A stretch of DNA of 64,000 nt from Rhytidiadelphus loreus (Eukaryota > Streptophyta > Bryopsida > Hypnales > Hylocomiaceae). The stretch is from NCBI GenBank assembly GCA_947034895.1, contig OX344765.1:20961001-21025000 (forward strand). The letters are read 5' to 3'. Positions within the stretch are counted from its first letter, which is position 1. Every line of letters begins with the position of its first letter. Below the pieces are notes generated by a model. The model saw only the letters and a program-made list of their open reading frames with translations. It was not told the DNA's origin and made no database searches. Below are positions 46,644-59,636 of this stretch, in pieces. The position numbers and the translations under genes are program-made.

Positions 46644-49600
46644 GATTTATATGTGTTTTCTAACCCACATTATTCATATTCATCTAAATTAAGATCCTAT
46701 TAATACAATTTGAATTTTTTTGTTAAAACTAGTAAGAAGTTTATTTCTAGTTTTGTTCAAAACTTGCTTCAATAAGTTCAAGAAAGAGTTTAGGAATTTA
46801 GGGATTTATTTATTTTTCAAAAATTTCATCACTTATAATTTTGTAGTTATTTATTATTTATTATTTAGTTGATGGTTTCTTCTAATTATTGGTGGAAAAA
46901 GGCACTCTAAAAACAAATGAGTGTGCCACATATAATTGATTTACTACTCCACACAAATGAAATTTTAATGGAAGATAGTATTGGCCATCTTCTAAGGTAA
47001 ACTATCCTAACCAATTTTTTTCCTGATTCCACCGTTTGATTGAGGATGTGTACAAAGAATCTAAAACAACACATTTATAAATGGAAGAAATTAGAATGTA
47101 AGTTATTGTATGTTCAAGTAATCAATTAGATTCTACATATTCAAACTGAAGATGAAATAATAAAGTTGAAATAATAGAGAATATTGTAATGATATAGAGT
47201 TATCCTTTAATTCGACATCTTTGAAGGATTAAATGTTTTCCTTTCTTAAATATTTTCAAATAATTTTTCTTCAACTATCATTGGTTCTTTAATGATTTTA
47301 TTTTTTGGAGACATTTTATTTTATTTTAAATAAATATACGGTTTACATCTCTTTTAGGTACACTTAGCTTACTATGCTTTTAGGTCTATTAGTACTACTC
47401 TCCAATATTGTGGCCTTTCAAATCATTTTCAATTAGATTTTTTGTAATAGTAACAAAATTCTAAAATTCGAGTGGAACTTTGACCTCTACTTCTTTCAAA
47501 ATTTGAGGATTCTCAATGTAGCACAACGCGAGGTGTGTGCAAAATGACAACACAGTAACACAACACTATTTTGTGGTTGGTTTCAACACATACTTGATGA
47601 GATGAAATATTTTAACTCCTATTGAATGGAGGTACAAAAATTGTTATTTTCTAATGCACTGAGTATAAATAAAGCAAATAGATGTTTTATTAAAATTGTT
47701 GTGTATAATATTGTAGTTAATTACTATGGAAATTTGTGCAAGATGTTTTGGAAACTTTTACTACTTGGATTGCAAGATTAAATAGTATTGAAGACTTAAT
47801 TTAGACACTAGGGCTCTACTATTCTCCGTGCTACTAGTAATGCTTGATTGAAAGGTTTTGGGGTCTTGTTTATGTCTCCAGAGACTTTAGTGACAATAAT
47901 TTTTACATGGAGATCCAATCTCCCAAAGAATGGTTGTTGATACTAGCTTTGGGGTACAACACAAACTTCTTTTTGTTAATGCAGTTTTATGCATGAGCCC
48001 TCATCATAGAGATGACATCAAATATTTTCCTAGACATGCAAAATGTGGAATACAATGTCTATGGTGCACACTATCATAAAGAGTCCATGCAACAAGCCAT
48101 CGTGCTATTGCATGTTGTCCATGTACCTATAGGGAAGCCAATAATGGATAGATAAGATAGGTATCCAACCAAGTTTCAATGTCAAGAGGTGGACACCTCG
48201 TACGCAACATCAACAAGTTGTAGATGGAGCAAGGATTGTGGTTGTTGGCAAGGTTGAGGTTGGTAGGGATTCGCTAGGTGCACTTAATGTTGATGAATTG
48301 CTAGCACAAACTCATAAATACATGACATGTGGTAAAGTAAGGTAAACAAGCCTATGAAAGGCAAATCTCCTATGACAGGCTCCTAGAGAACTACCCATTA
48401 CAATCTTAAATCAACCCATGACAAACTTTTTCCAATAAATGGGGTTAGAACTGCATTTGATTAATTTGTGGCCATAATCAAAGCCTTGGGAAATGGTCAT
48501 GAAGTTATTGGTAACTGTCTTAGGACACTTACCCATTTTCAGTGTAAACTGGTAGTAGAAAGTTATTTTGTAATTCTTTCATGTCATGTCCATATTAGGA
48601 AATCTTGGAGCCATGTTAGAAAATGTTTTGACTGCATTAGGTGGTTAGATGACCATCATGGAAACACTTTTCTGCTGATTTGGGGTAGTCTATAGACTCT
48701 TTAAAGCCAATTGCACAGCAGACTTCAAAAATTCATAAAAAATTCATTTTTTGTCCAAAAAATAAAATTTCACTTGCTCTTTGCATTCCTCATGTTTATC
48801 TTCATAGAGAATTTTTTTTAAATTTTTTCAAAAATGTGAACATGGCAAACCAGCCATTCTGCCTGTTATAGGTTGGTTTACCTTATATCAAGTATCTATG
48901 CACCATATACTTTCATAGTCCTACCTTTGCAATTCCTAAAATGTGATGATTAAATGTTGGGGAACTATGAACTCCTCAATTGTTACTTTGGACTTAAAGT
49001 TTTTTTTTAGTTTTGCACCACATTATTAGATTTCATAAACAAAACTTCTTAAAAAGAGTATTACACTACAATTTGTAAAGTACTTATCAATGCAATATTT
49101 TGCCCTTAGGATCTTGGAGTACCTAAAATGCTTCAATCTATTAATTTTAGATGAATTATGTGTTCTCAAGGAAGCATAGGTGCAGTTGGTGATAGTACAA
49201 GGGATTAGTACTAGGAGAATACCCTTTCTAGATTGCAACCAAGCCCAAACCTATAGTGCACGTGTCAATGACTTGGCTAAAATAGGAGTCTTAATATTCC
49301 ATCCCTTTTTAGATTTAGAAACACTCATTCCATACTTTCATGATAAATTAAATGAGAGTTATCGATCATTTTGAGAAAAAGGTAGAAATTTTGAAATCGG
49401 CCTTTTTATAAGAAGTTGCATCAAGTGCTAATTAAGCCACATTAGATGGATGTATTGTTTTAAACTACATTAGTTGATGACTATAGTCTACATTGAGTTT
49501 AGGGAGTTTTCATCTATTTGGTCCTTTATTCAACTACCCTTAGGGAGTATTAGGTGGATGATCAAGCTTCCTTGACTTGGTATCCTTGTCTAGTTAAGCT

Positions 49601-49988
49601 TTGTATGTATTTTAAAAAGAAAGAGCTCTTTTGTTGTAAAATTGTGGCTATGGTGATTAAATCATTTTTTAAGCTTTCAATTTTCTCTTTCATACATGTG
49701 CACTCTTAAATTATCCTTTGGTGGAGTGACAGTTGCTTGATTAGTGTGTAGATTCTTAATTTCTCACTTGTGGATTTGTAGGAACTCTTAAGCGTTTTCT
49801 AGGAAATTTATATTGTTTTTAGAGTGATTGGAATTGGAGGAGAAAACTTAAAAAGCTCCCAAAGTCATTCCCTCCAATTTTCATTTTTCTTCCTTGTGGT
49901 AGCAATTTTGAGTGGAAGGACAAAATTTCAACTTCTATTTAGTTGCTCATGTTTGTGGTACTAGTAGAAGAAGTGTATTACAAACTTA
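46644..49988. other. Long intergenic stretch, no supported gene
   Basis: 47820-48720 is somewhat less AT-rich and might hide old transposon coding DNA, but no domain could be read in any frame. Short frames such as 48468-48695 are unremarkable. Confidence 0.5.
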
Positions 49989-50270
49989 CATTAGAGGAGT
50001 TTTCGGACCCTTGGAGGGCCGTTTCAAGCAGCTGCGGGGGAATTGTCCCCCTGCAGTTTTCGGGGAATGGCTGTTTCCAATAAAAAAATTTAAAAAAAAA
50101 ATAAAAAAAATTTTACTCTTGAAATGCGAAAAAAAACAGAATTTTTTTTTAATTTTTTTCCGACGTGGAAGTCGCCATGCCACGTCTGCAAGCTGCTGCG
50201 GCCCCCTGCGAACCAGTTCCCGCAGTCTGGGAACTTACAACCCTCCAGGGGGCTGAAATCTCCTCTAATG
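49989..50270. mobile_element. MITE, CATTAG family, copy 4 (282 bp)
   Basis: Left CATTAGAGGAGTTTTCGG; reverse of right end CATTAGAGGAGATTTCAG. GC-rich arms (CAGCTGCGGGGG, CCCCCTGC, GACGTGG) enclose an A/T homopolymer core. Closest to copy 1. Confidence 0.8.
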
Positions 50271-50911
50271 GTTGTTTCAAAAAATGTGAGATTTTAGTGA
50301 TTTTTGAGGAAAATGTAGATCTCTTAGTTTTTTGTCATATTTGCCCGTGTCCCTAAATGAAGGTCTTTTTTTAAAATCTAGGATTTTGGAAGATTTTTGG
50401 AAACGAGGAATTTGGCTAGATTTCTGAAATCTTCATTTTGGATAGACTTGAAAATTTAAAATCTTGAAAATTTGTAGATTTTAATTTTTAAAAAATATGT
50501 ACAAACTTTGAATTCTAGGGATATTATAGCTTGGATTTGAATAAAATTTGAAAGTTGCCAAGGAATCCAATGGTATAGTTGGAATGGTTTGGCATTTGGC
50601 ATTTATTTTCAGCTTAGAAGAGTGTTTTTGATGGGTTGAATGATGTTTTTGAACATTATTTTTTAGAAATTTCTAGAAATTTCTAGTTTTGGAGCCTAAA
50701 TACACACTTTTTAGTGTCTTTCTTTGTTTCTGTTATAGGGATTGCAACTCATGGTCATCCATTGCAAGTGAGTGCTTGCGGTTCTAATTTACACTTTTAG
50801 ATTTTAACTCTATTTTTGGTACCTTTTCTACTTTCAGGCAATATTGTCTCTTTTTTTGTTTATAAATAGACCTTCATTTTCATAGTGACAAACCATGGTG
50901 GTGAGGCCAAG
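50271..50911. other. Intergenic, nothing recognised
   Basis: T-rich unstructured DNA. Confidence 0.5.
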
Positions 50912-50915
50912 TTAA

Positions 50916-51128
50916 CCCCTAAAGGATTTTGACTAAATTTTCATTGAAAACGATCTAAAACTATCATTTCTAGTACAAGTGCCAAATTTTTGAAAAAAAA
51001 CATTTTTGAACACATGTAACCATAGGATCTTGTAGTACATTGGCTTGAGAAGATGTAAAAAATATTTCAAAAAAATTCACCATGTAAATTGCATGATATT
51101 AGCATTTGAAGTGACAACAAAAATCTTT
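50916..51128. mobile_element. TTAA-type TIR element, truncated
   Basis: TTAA (50912-50915) then CCCCTAAAGGATTTTGAC. Interior matches the elements at 2720 and, reversed, 58475 up to about 51128, where the foldback-like element at 51140 begins; the right end is missing. Confidence 0.55.
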
Positions 51129-51139
51129 TTTTGGAGGGG

Positions 51140-53341
51140 TGCTATTTTGTGAGCCTAAAAGCATGAGCTAGAGAGCCTGTGAGTTTATGAACTTGTGAGC
51201 CTCTAATTTTAGAATTTTTTGGGGTTTTTTCTTTCGATTAGGGCCTAATACCATGGATTAGGATGAAGGTGTTTTGGAGGTTGATCTTGGAAAAAATTAT
51301 GAAAATGGAAGATTCTTGATAACAAAATACAACAAGAAATATCATATATATCAAGAAATCTTTTAAAAGGTCAGGGGTTTGGAACTCTCAAAAAATTCAA
51401 AATTCTTTTTAAAAAGATTCTATTCTTTTTATTAATATTATTATTATTATTTCACAACTCCATCACCTCCTAGAAACCCTTCTATATATATAATAATTAG
51501 TTTTTCTGCGACTTTGGCACCCCCAATACTCCTTTCAATTTGGAGATATCCTTTGTGTGTGTTAGGATTTGGAACTCTCAAACTAAATAATAATAATAAT
51601 AATTGATTTTTTTTTGTTGAAAGTTCCAAACCCCAAAATCCCCAAAGTTGCAAAAAAAAAGAGAAGTGTTGATTTTTTTTTTTTTAAGAAGTCCCAAACT
51701 CCAAATCCCACAAGGCATCTCTACTGTCTATACCAAGAGGGTTTTTGGGGGGTGACAAAGTTGACTTAAAGTAAATAAATAAATAATTTTTTTAAAATTT
51801 TAAAATTTTGGTTGAAAGTCTCAAACTCCAAACCCATCTAGAGGGCTCTCTATATCGAGAGGATTTTGGGGGTTAACAAAATTGTGACAAAAAATTATAT
51901 AAAAAAGAAAAAAAAAACTCATTTTGGATTGAAAGTTCCAAACTTCAAACCTTGTCAAGGGTCTCTCGGTATTGAGAAACCCCTTGCGGAGTTTGGGGAT
52001 TGGGAATCTCAACGGAAAATAATTAAAAAATATATATTTTTAAATTATTTCAAATTATTGAATTTCTTTTGCGACTTCGTCACCCCCCAAAAACCCTTTT
52101 AGTATAGAGAGATCCCTGGTGGGGTTTTGAGTTTGGATTTTTCAACCAAGTTTTTATTTTTTTTCAATTTTTTCTAGCAACTTTGTCACCTCAAAAAACC
52201 CTCTCGGTACAAAGAGACCCTTGGTTGGATTTGGGAGTTTGAGAATTTCAACTAAAAAAAAGAATTTTTTATTTTTTATTTTTTTTTGCAAATTTTTTTT
52301 TGCGACTTTGTCACCTCAAAAAACCCTTCTCAGTACAAAGAGACCCTTGGCAAGGTTTAGGATTTGGGGTTCAGAACTTTCGTTTTTAAAATTAAATTTT
52401 TTTTTTTTTTTCTAGAACTTTGTCACCTCAAGAAACCCTTCTCGATACGAAGAACCCTCTTGAGAGGTTGAAAATTTAGGACTTTAAAAAGGAATTAAAA
52501 GAAAAAATTAAATTAAATTAAATTAAAAAAAAAAATTATTGTATTTTTTCTACAACTTAATCATCTCAAGATATCCCTTTCAATGTTAAGAAATCCCTTG
52601 CAAGGGTTTGGATTTGGGACTCTAAAAAAAAGAATAATTAAAAGATTTTATTTTTATTTATTTTTCCTTCATCACAACTTTGTAACCCCTTGAAACCCCA
52701 TTTCGTTACCGCAAGACCCCTTTGGAGTCTGGAGTTTTGTACTCTCAAAGTTAAAAATTAAAAATTAAAAAAAAATCTATTATTTTTTTGTTTCCATGAC
52801 TTCGCCTTCTCAAGAATCTTCTTGCAGATTTTGGGGTAGGAGACTCTAGAAACACTTCTTTTTTTTTAGTTTTCAAATTTTCTTTTGAATAAATGAATGT
52901 GTGTCACAACTCCATCATTTCCAAAAAGAACTCTAAGCACTAGGAAGTCCCTTTGAGGATTTTGGGGGTAGGACATTCTAAAATTTTCCTCATTTGACTC
53001 GTTTTGGACATGATGGAGACATTCCAAAATATTTGTTTTCCCTTGGAATTTCTTCAAAAGCTTGATCATGAATAAACATTTTCACAAGAAGAACAAAAAT
53101 GGGTCTGAAGGTGGATTGAAGTTGTCATCTATCAATGTGCCAAGCCAAGCCCAGTGCACATGCAAGCAAGGCCCCACGGTCATAGGTCCACGGTCATAGG
53201 GATGAAAATCAAAATCAAAATTTTGAAACGTCTCCATTTTTTCTTTGTTGGCCTCAAAAATTTCAAGTTTTTTTCAATTGATGCTTTGGGCTCACAAAAC
53301 ATACACTCATAAGCTCATGCTTTTAGGCTCACAAACTAGCA
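51140..53341. mobile_element. Foldback-like TIR element with satellite interior, copy 2 (2.2 kb)
   Basis: Left end TGCTATTTTGTGAGCCTAAA continues AGCATGAGCT; the right end reversed is TGCTAGTTTGTGAGCCTAAA plus the same continuation, so about 30 bases with one mismatch. A GGTCATAGGTCCACGGTCAT segment near the right end recalls the element at 44705. The interior from about 51460 is a degenerate repeat array, listed separately. No clear target duplication and no transposase frame. Confidence 0.75.
51461..52985. repeat. Degenerate satellite-like array, about 13 units, with an orientation switch
   Basis: Core unit of about 65 bases: GCGACTTTGTCACCTCAAAA, ACCCTTCTCGGTACAAAGAG, ACCCTTGG, GGTTTGGGATTTGGGA, with AT-rich spacers of varying length. 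Units near 51617, 51690 and 51812 are reversed; the unit at 51928-52015 is itself a mirror; units from 52070 to 52985 are forward. The array fills the interior of the TIR element at 51140. Confidence 0.75.
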
Positions 53342-53946
53342 TCATTGCATACCCCCTGAGCATTTTATCTCCACTCTTAAGATAAAGCATGTACATCTGG
53401 GTTCTTTGCATTTTGAACTTTCAATCTTAAAATAGATGTTTAGATGTTGTCCAAAATTCTTACCAAGCAATGAACAAGTCTTTTCTTCCTATTTATTCTA
53501 AGTGCTTCAACTCTCAAACGAAATGGTTCTAAAGTGTAAAAGTTAGTGATATAAGGTCAATAGCCAATAGCAATGAATATGGGTCACTCAATTTTATGAA
53601 TATTATAGCCATAAATTTAGAAACTATTATAAATTAAAATGAATAGGATGAGTATTCAAATAAAAAACAATGGTAAAATATTCATCAAGTTCGTGAAATA
53701 CTTAGAATGCTATTTATGTGATAAACACAATCGTATTTTTTCTACCATTGATTTGAAATTCATTAGTTCATTAAATATTTGATTATTGGGTTGTCATATG
53801 ATTATTTTAATTTCAAATGATTTTTTTGATGCTGCAAGAAAAAATCCATGAATGTAATGGTTTGAATTTTCTTCATGTTATTATTTGGACTTTTCAAATT
53901 TTATTTACTAATCAGTAAATAATATGTACATTTTGTAAGTGGTATG
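53342..53946. other. Intergenic, nothing recognised
   Basis: AT-rich DNA between the foldback-like element and the TTAA cluster. Confidence 0.5.
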
Positions 53947-53950
53947 TTAT

Positions 53951-55393
53951 CCCTCAAAGACCAAATTACCCTAGTAAGTGCTCCAAACTGCCATTTTTTA
54001 GTGCATTGAGAAAAATGATAAATGATGTTTTGTTTTGGAAATCTAACTATACAAAATTTAACTAAACTACTATGGAAGTGCAAGGAGTTTTCTTCAGAAA
54101 ATTTGACCATGTAGATTGCATGATCTTAGTTGCCAAAGTAACGAAACAAGTTTCTTTCATCCGTCTTCCAAATTGTAAGGTTTCATCTTTCAAAGCATTT
54201 ATAGAATAATGAGTATGTCCTAAGATTTCTAAAGAAAAACATAATCTCAAGGAAATAATTTTTGAATGTATATAAAAAAATTCACCAAAAGAACTTCATA
54301 TTCATTTTTGTAAAAAATATTAAATAGAAGGAGGTACAAAATGTTGGAGAGCACTAAATTATTAATAACTTACATATAGATTTGAAAAGTCCATCCCAAT
54401 GGCAATAATATTGTAATAAGTAATTTTCACCTTAAGATTTTATCTTTTAAAAAAAATATTAAAAATTAAGTTAAAAAATGAGCCTCTAATTTTATTTTTG
54501 AAAGAGATTGCATGACTATTTATAAAATAAAACTCCTCTTAACTTTCATCTCATTAATTATAATAGAATGATTCAAAGCATTCAATATACACATAAGTCT
54601 AAGGATTTACATCCTATATTTTTTAATTAAAAAAAAGTGATTTTTGTAGATTGCTTAGATTGCCCTTTCTTGAAAAGAAAAACTTGATTGGGATGTTTTG
54701 GGGTATAACTTTTGAATGGTATATTTTGAATGCTACAAAAATTGCATGCCTTAACTCCCCGAATGTCCAAGACACCATATTTTAGGGTTGACAAAACTTT
54801 GAAATTATATAAAATCTTACCAAACTAATACTTTTAGATTTTTTTTTTTGGTGAATGATTTTACAAGCATATTTTTAGTATTAATTTTTTTATAAAAGAA
54901 CATTTATTATGATTCTATGCAAGATTTCATACAATGAGGGCCATTGAAAAACATAACTTTTGGGTATTGAGAGCTCTTGGAGATGAGCCTCAATTACATT
55001 AGATATTGGGATAAAATCAAATTGTTAATTTAATTTAAAAGAATTGTAGAGTAGATTTTGAGATGCCATAAATTGGTTATGGTCCTATACATTTTGCCTT
55101 TCAACCTTACATTTTTTAAGCCCATTATTTTAGGCTTGTCATGTAAAAAGATGATTGAAAGACTTCAAATTACTTTCGCAGTTTTTACATCCTCATGATC
55201 AAACATAGTAATCTTTCAATTTATATGTGGTATTGTTGCAATTTTTTTCTCCATGTGATCCATAACTTGTCTAATTTGAATTCATGTGGTTATAATTCAA
55301 AATAAATTGATAAAACCTATCAAATTGTTGGATTTTTTGTCTTGTTTAGAGCAATTTTCAAGAAGCTCAAAAAAGACCTTAGACATTTAGGGG
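53951..55393. mobile_element. TTAA-type TIR element, possibly composite (1443 bp)
   Basis: Left TTAT (53947-53950) then CCCTCAAAGACC; right end GACATTTAGGGG then TTAA (55394-55397). The first 200 bases match in reverse the right part of the elements at 34983 and 58475. The middle is longer and unrelated, so another insertion or two different elements may be involved. Confidence 0.5.
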
Positions 55394-55524
55394 TTAATGA
55401 AGCTAGAAAATTACATGTCTACACCAAATTTCATTAAAATCAAACAAAATTTGTATCCATGATGGCCTACCAAAAATTGTAAAGTTATCTAAAGTTCCAA
55501 TTTTGTACTTTAATTAAAGGTTAA

Positions 55525-56482
55525 CCCCTCATTGCCTGAAGTCCATACCAGGTCAAAAACAACATTGCTTTTGAAGTGTTGTAAATTTAGATGTCGCTAA
55601 GTTATAGAAATCTTAACCGTACAATATTGTAGTGAACATGTTGCAGATGACACAGAAAAAATTTGAAGCCATTTGACCGCATGGATTGAAAGATTATACT
55701 GTTTTAGTGTTAGCAAAAGATGCTGAAATTTTCCAAAAACACACATTTGGAGGTGAAATTCGACTTCTAAACCTACTCAAATGAAAAAACTTGAGACTAT
55801 AAAGTGATTCAAAATCAACATATAAACACATTGGTGGAAAAATATCATTCAATTGACTCAATCTGTCTGCAAAACAGATTTGAAATGTCAAAAAATAGCA
55901 TGAAAAGTTGCAAAAAACACCATGTAAGGCTAAACCTCCTCCACTAAAAAGCATCTGTCATTCATTACTTTTTGGATTCATGTGAAATTTTAGCCACACA
56001 AACTAGACTAGTATGTGCAAATTTCACAAATTTTTTTATTGAAAATGGACACTGTATGAAGAAGTTACAAGCCGCCGAATTTCACTGTAATCCGAAAATG
56101 TCTGGATTTTAAATTTTGAATTGCTCCCAAACATTCAAAAAAGCTTGTATTGACATGAAAATTTTACCACAATAACTAGACTAAAAGGGGAACATAACCC
56201 AATTTTTTTTTATTGAAAACGAACATTGTATGAAGGAGATACCCCCCCCCAAAGTTTCAGTCATCAAATGCAGTTTGGTGAATTCAAATTGAACCAGTGA
56301 ATTTTGATTGGCTCCCATTTAATTTGTAAATCTTGGATTGATCTGAAAATTTTACCACAGGAACTAGAAGAGAGAGCTCAACTTTACCAACAAGTTTTAT
56401 TGAATTCGGATATCGGATGCAAAAGTTACAGCACTTTGAAATATACATGAGGACACTTTTCGTCCCCTCAGGCGATGAGGGG
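55525..56482. mobile_element. TTAA-flanked TIR element, CCCCTCAT family, copy 1 (958 bp)
   Basis: TTAA at 55521-55524 and 56483-56486. Ends CCCCTCATTGCCTGA and, reversed, CCCCTCATCGCCTGA match at 14 of 15. Non-coding. It is an inverted copy of the element at 57504. TTAA plus a CCCY end is the piggyBac signature. Confidence 0.85.
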
Positions 56483-56486
56483 TTAA

Positions 56487-57499
56487 ACATCAGCGCATTT
56501 AAAAAAACAAATTGACATCATTTTATATTCTATTATATAAATCAAATTTATATAGTTTGAATATAATTTTCTTGGAAAGATAGTAGTTTAGGGATCAAGA
56601 AAATGAAAGATATTTCTAATATAACCATTGTCTATTGTTTTTAATTGTCATATCATGCATTCTTATTTTCCTTGTAAAATTTAATTTGTCATTTCATCTT
56701 CAAAAATTTAGATGGTTCCAGAAGTATTGTTTGAAAGTCTTTCATCATCATACTATTAGTAGCAACTTAAAAAAATATTAAGAGAATTCTATTATCTAAA
56801 TATCTCATAATTTAATATTTGAAAAATAAATTAAAAAAATTTGAAAAAAAATAAATTTTGATTTTTTTGAAACTTTAGTGTACTTTTAATAAAAAAAATC
56901 ATTACATAATTCCTTATAAATTATACTAAATTTTATTATTATTTTTAGAATATTGTAAAATTTTAATATAAATATAATTAGTTGAATGCATTCATATCAG
57001 TGATACATTCTTCAATGCATATCAACAATATATTCATATAATACCTACTTTCTATGCAAAATTCCATGGATATATTTATTATTAAACAAAATTGAATACA
57101 TTCCATAAAACACAAGACTTTAATTATGGTATTTGATGCATAATTTATCTTATATAACAATAAAATTGCATTTCTACCTTTTTCGTACTCTCTTCTCTTT
57201 CTCCTTCCCCTTCCATCTCATTCTTTGTGGCCATTGCGAACTCTAGCACCTCTCTTTCTTGTGTAAATAAAAGTAGAGAAAGGTGGACAAAGATAGTATT
57301 TTTTTGGATATGGACTAAACATTAGTATCGAAGTTCATGACATTTTATACAAAGTCACAATTATATAATCTACAATATCTTCATACAATCTCAGATAATG
57401 TGGTTGTCATTCAATTTTCATTTCATTTCATCCAGAAATTCACATTAATAATATTACATTCATCTAAAACTAATCCAACTTGAATGAAGGAATCTAACT
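56487..57499. other. Spacer between the two inverted CCCCTCAT elements
   Basis: About 1 kb of very AT-rich DNA; no gene or repeat recognised. Confidence 0.6.
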
Positions 57500-57503
57500 T
57501 TAA

Positions 57504-58470
57504 CCCCTCATCACCGGAGGGGACAAAGAGTGTCCTCACATAGTATCAAGTCCAATTCAAAGGGTTGTAACTTTTGTATCTGATGTCCAAATTCAAAAAA
57601 TTTATTGGTAAATTTTTACTCTCTCTTCTAGTTTATGTAGTAAAATTTTCAAATAAATCCAAGATGAATGATTTCTTGGAAGCCAATCAAAGTTCACAGG
57701 TTCAATTTGGCTTCACCAAACTGCATTTGAAGGCTACAACTTCAAGGGCTTGTATCTCCTTCATCCAATGTTTGTTTTCAATCAAATTTGTTGTATTATG
57801 TTCCCTTTGAATTCTAGTTATTGTGGTAAAATTTTCATGTCAATACAAGTTGTTTGGAATGTTTGGAAGAAAATTGAAGTTCAAAATCTCGACATTTTTG
57901 GATTACAGTGAACTTTGGCGGCTTGTTTCTTCTTCATACAATGTTAATTTCCATTAATGTTTTTTGGAAAAGATGCGCATACTAGTCTAGTTTATGTGGC
58001 TAAAATTTCATCTCAATCCAAAAAGTAATGAGTGACTGAAAAGCATTTTAGTTGGAGGAGCTTCAACCTTACAAGTGTTTTTTGCTAATTTTTTTGCTAT
58101 TTTTTTGACATTTGAAAGCCATTTTGCAGACACAATGAGTCAATTCTATGATATTTTTTTCAGAGATGTGTTGGTATTTTGGTTTTAAATCATTTTATAG
58201 TTTAATTTTTTTCATTTGAGTAGGTTTAGAAATCAAATTTCACTTCCAAATGTGTTTCTAGGAAAATTTCAGCAGCTTTTTTCAATACTAAAACATTATA
58301 ATCTTTCAATCTACATGGTCAAATGACTCCAAATTTGATTCACGTCATCTACAACATATACTCTACAAGATTGTAGGGTTAAGATTTCTATACTTTACTG
58401 AAATTTTGAACTACAACACTTCAAAAGCAATGATGTTTTTGAACTCAAATAGACCTCCGGCAATGAGGGG
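57504..58470. mobile_element. TTAA-flanked TIR element, CCCCTCAT family, copy 2 (967 bp)
   Basis: TTAA at 57500-57503 and 58471-58474. Ends CCCCTCATCACCGGAGG and, reversed, CCCCTCATTGCCGGAGG. Opposite orientation to copy 1, matching it from end to end by eye (for example GCTTTTGAAGTGTTGTA and AGAAATCTTAACC near one end). Confidence 0.85.
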
Positions 58471-58474
58471 TTAA

Positions 58475-58725
58475 CCCCTAAATGCACAAATTGCATTTTT
58501 GGCAACATGACGATTCTGGGCAGCTCGCTACAAATGGAGTTTTTATTTTTTTTCTTTGAAATTTTCACAGAATATGTGCCCAAGAAATAGCTTTAAGGCC
58601 CAACAATTTTCATAACTTTTGACTACATGGTTAAAGAATTATTGTATGATATGTAGTTTTCGTTGCTTGGGGGGCAACTAAAATTTTTTCAATAAAAATT
58701 TGAAACTGATTTTCTAGATTTATTC

Positions 58726-58816
<91 letters not shown>

Positions 58817-59339
58817 TAAAGCTTTGAATTATTTTATTTTGATTAATGAGATTAAAGCTATGAGGAGTTTGAAAATTAGGGCAGATTAGCATTTTTCAGT
58901 TTTATAAATAAATTGTTAACAATTTAGTATTTTGAATCATTCTCAACTTCTTTCTGCATACTATTTTATTCCTATATGTTGTACAATTTCAAATGATCTA
59001 AATTTTTTCAAATATGCAACCAACTTGCCTTGAAGAATGAATCCAAAAAAGCACCACCATTTGGGACATTTTTTCATACAAATGAGACCTTGTGAAGTGT
59101 AGCTGCCCTATTTTTTGCAAGGCCATAAAAAGGAGTTTTGTCACTTCAAACTCTAATATTTTGCAATCTACACGGTGAATGTTTTTGAAATTTTTGTAAC
59201 ATTTTTTTAAACCAGTGCACTACAAGATCCTACAATTATATGTGTCCAAAAATGTTTTTTTTCTAAAATTTGATACTTGTACTAGAAATGGCTGTTTTGG
59301 AGCATTTATGGTGAAAACATAGTCCAAAACATTTAGGGG
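58475..59339. mobile_element. TTAA-type TIR element, CCCCTAAA family (865 bp)
   Basis: Shares the TTAA at 58471-58474 with the preceding element, then CCCCTAAATGCAC. Right end reversed is CCCCTAAATGTTTTGG, followed by TTAC. Interior resembles the element at 34983 throughout and contains a TA dinucleotide run. Confidence 0.8.
58727..58808. repeat. TA dinucleotide microsatellite
   Basis: About 40 TA units inside the element at 58475. The minus ORF over it (Tyr-Ile alternation) is an artefact. Confidence 0.95.
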
Positions 59340-59636
59340 TTACTCCCTAAGAAACTATCCTAGAAATGCTAATGATCATACATAATTCTGATTTTAAAAC
59401 ATTTTTGAACATGTGGGGAAGAACACTTCAAGAGTATTTATCAGGAATATGAAAGATCCTTGAGATGAGTTATGAATTTGAAAGAACTTTGAAAATTAAA
59501 ACTCGAAGATGTGACCTTACTTCCATCCAAACAATATTGAGATCGTTCTGGAGTTCAGGTCCAGTCTCATGTCCTCGAACTTGTGGAAGCAAAAGAATTT
59601 GTTAGCAGCATGTGTCACGAAAAAAATTTATGAATT

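Noticed and set aside
58689..58892. Minus ORF with a Tyr-Ile run
   Set aside because: Translation of the TA microsatellite.
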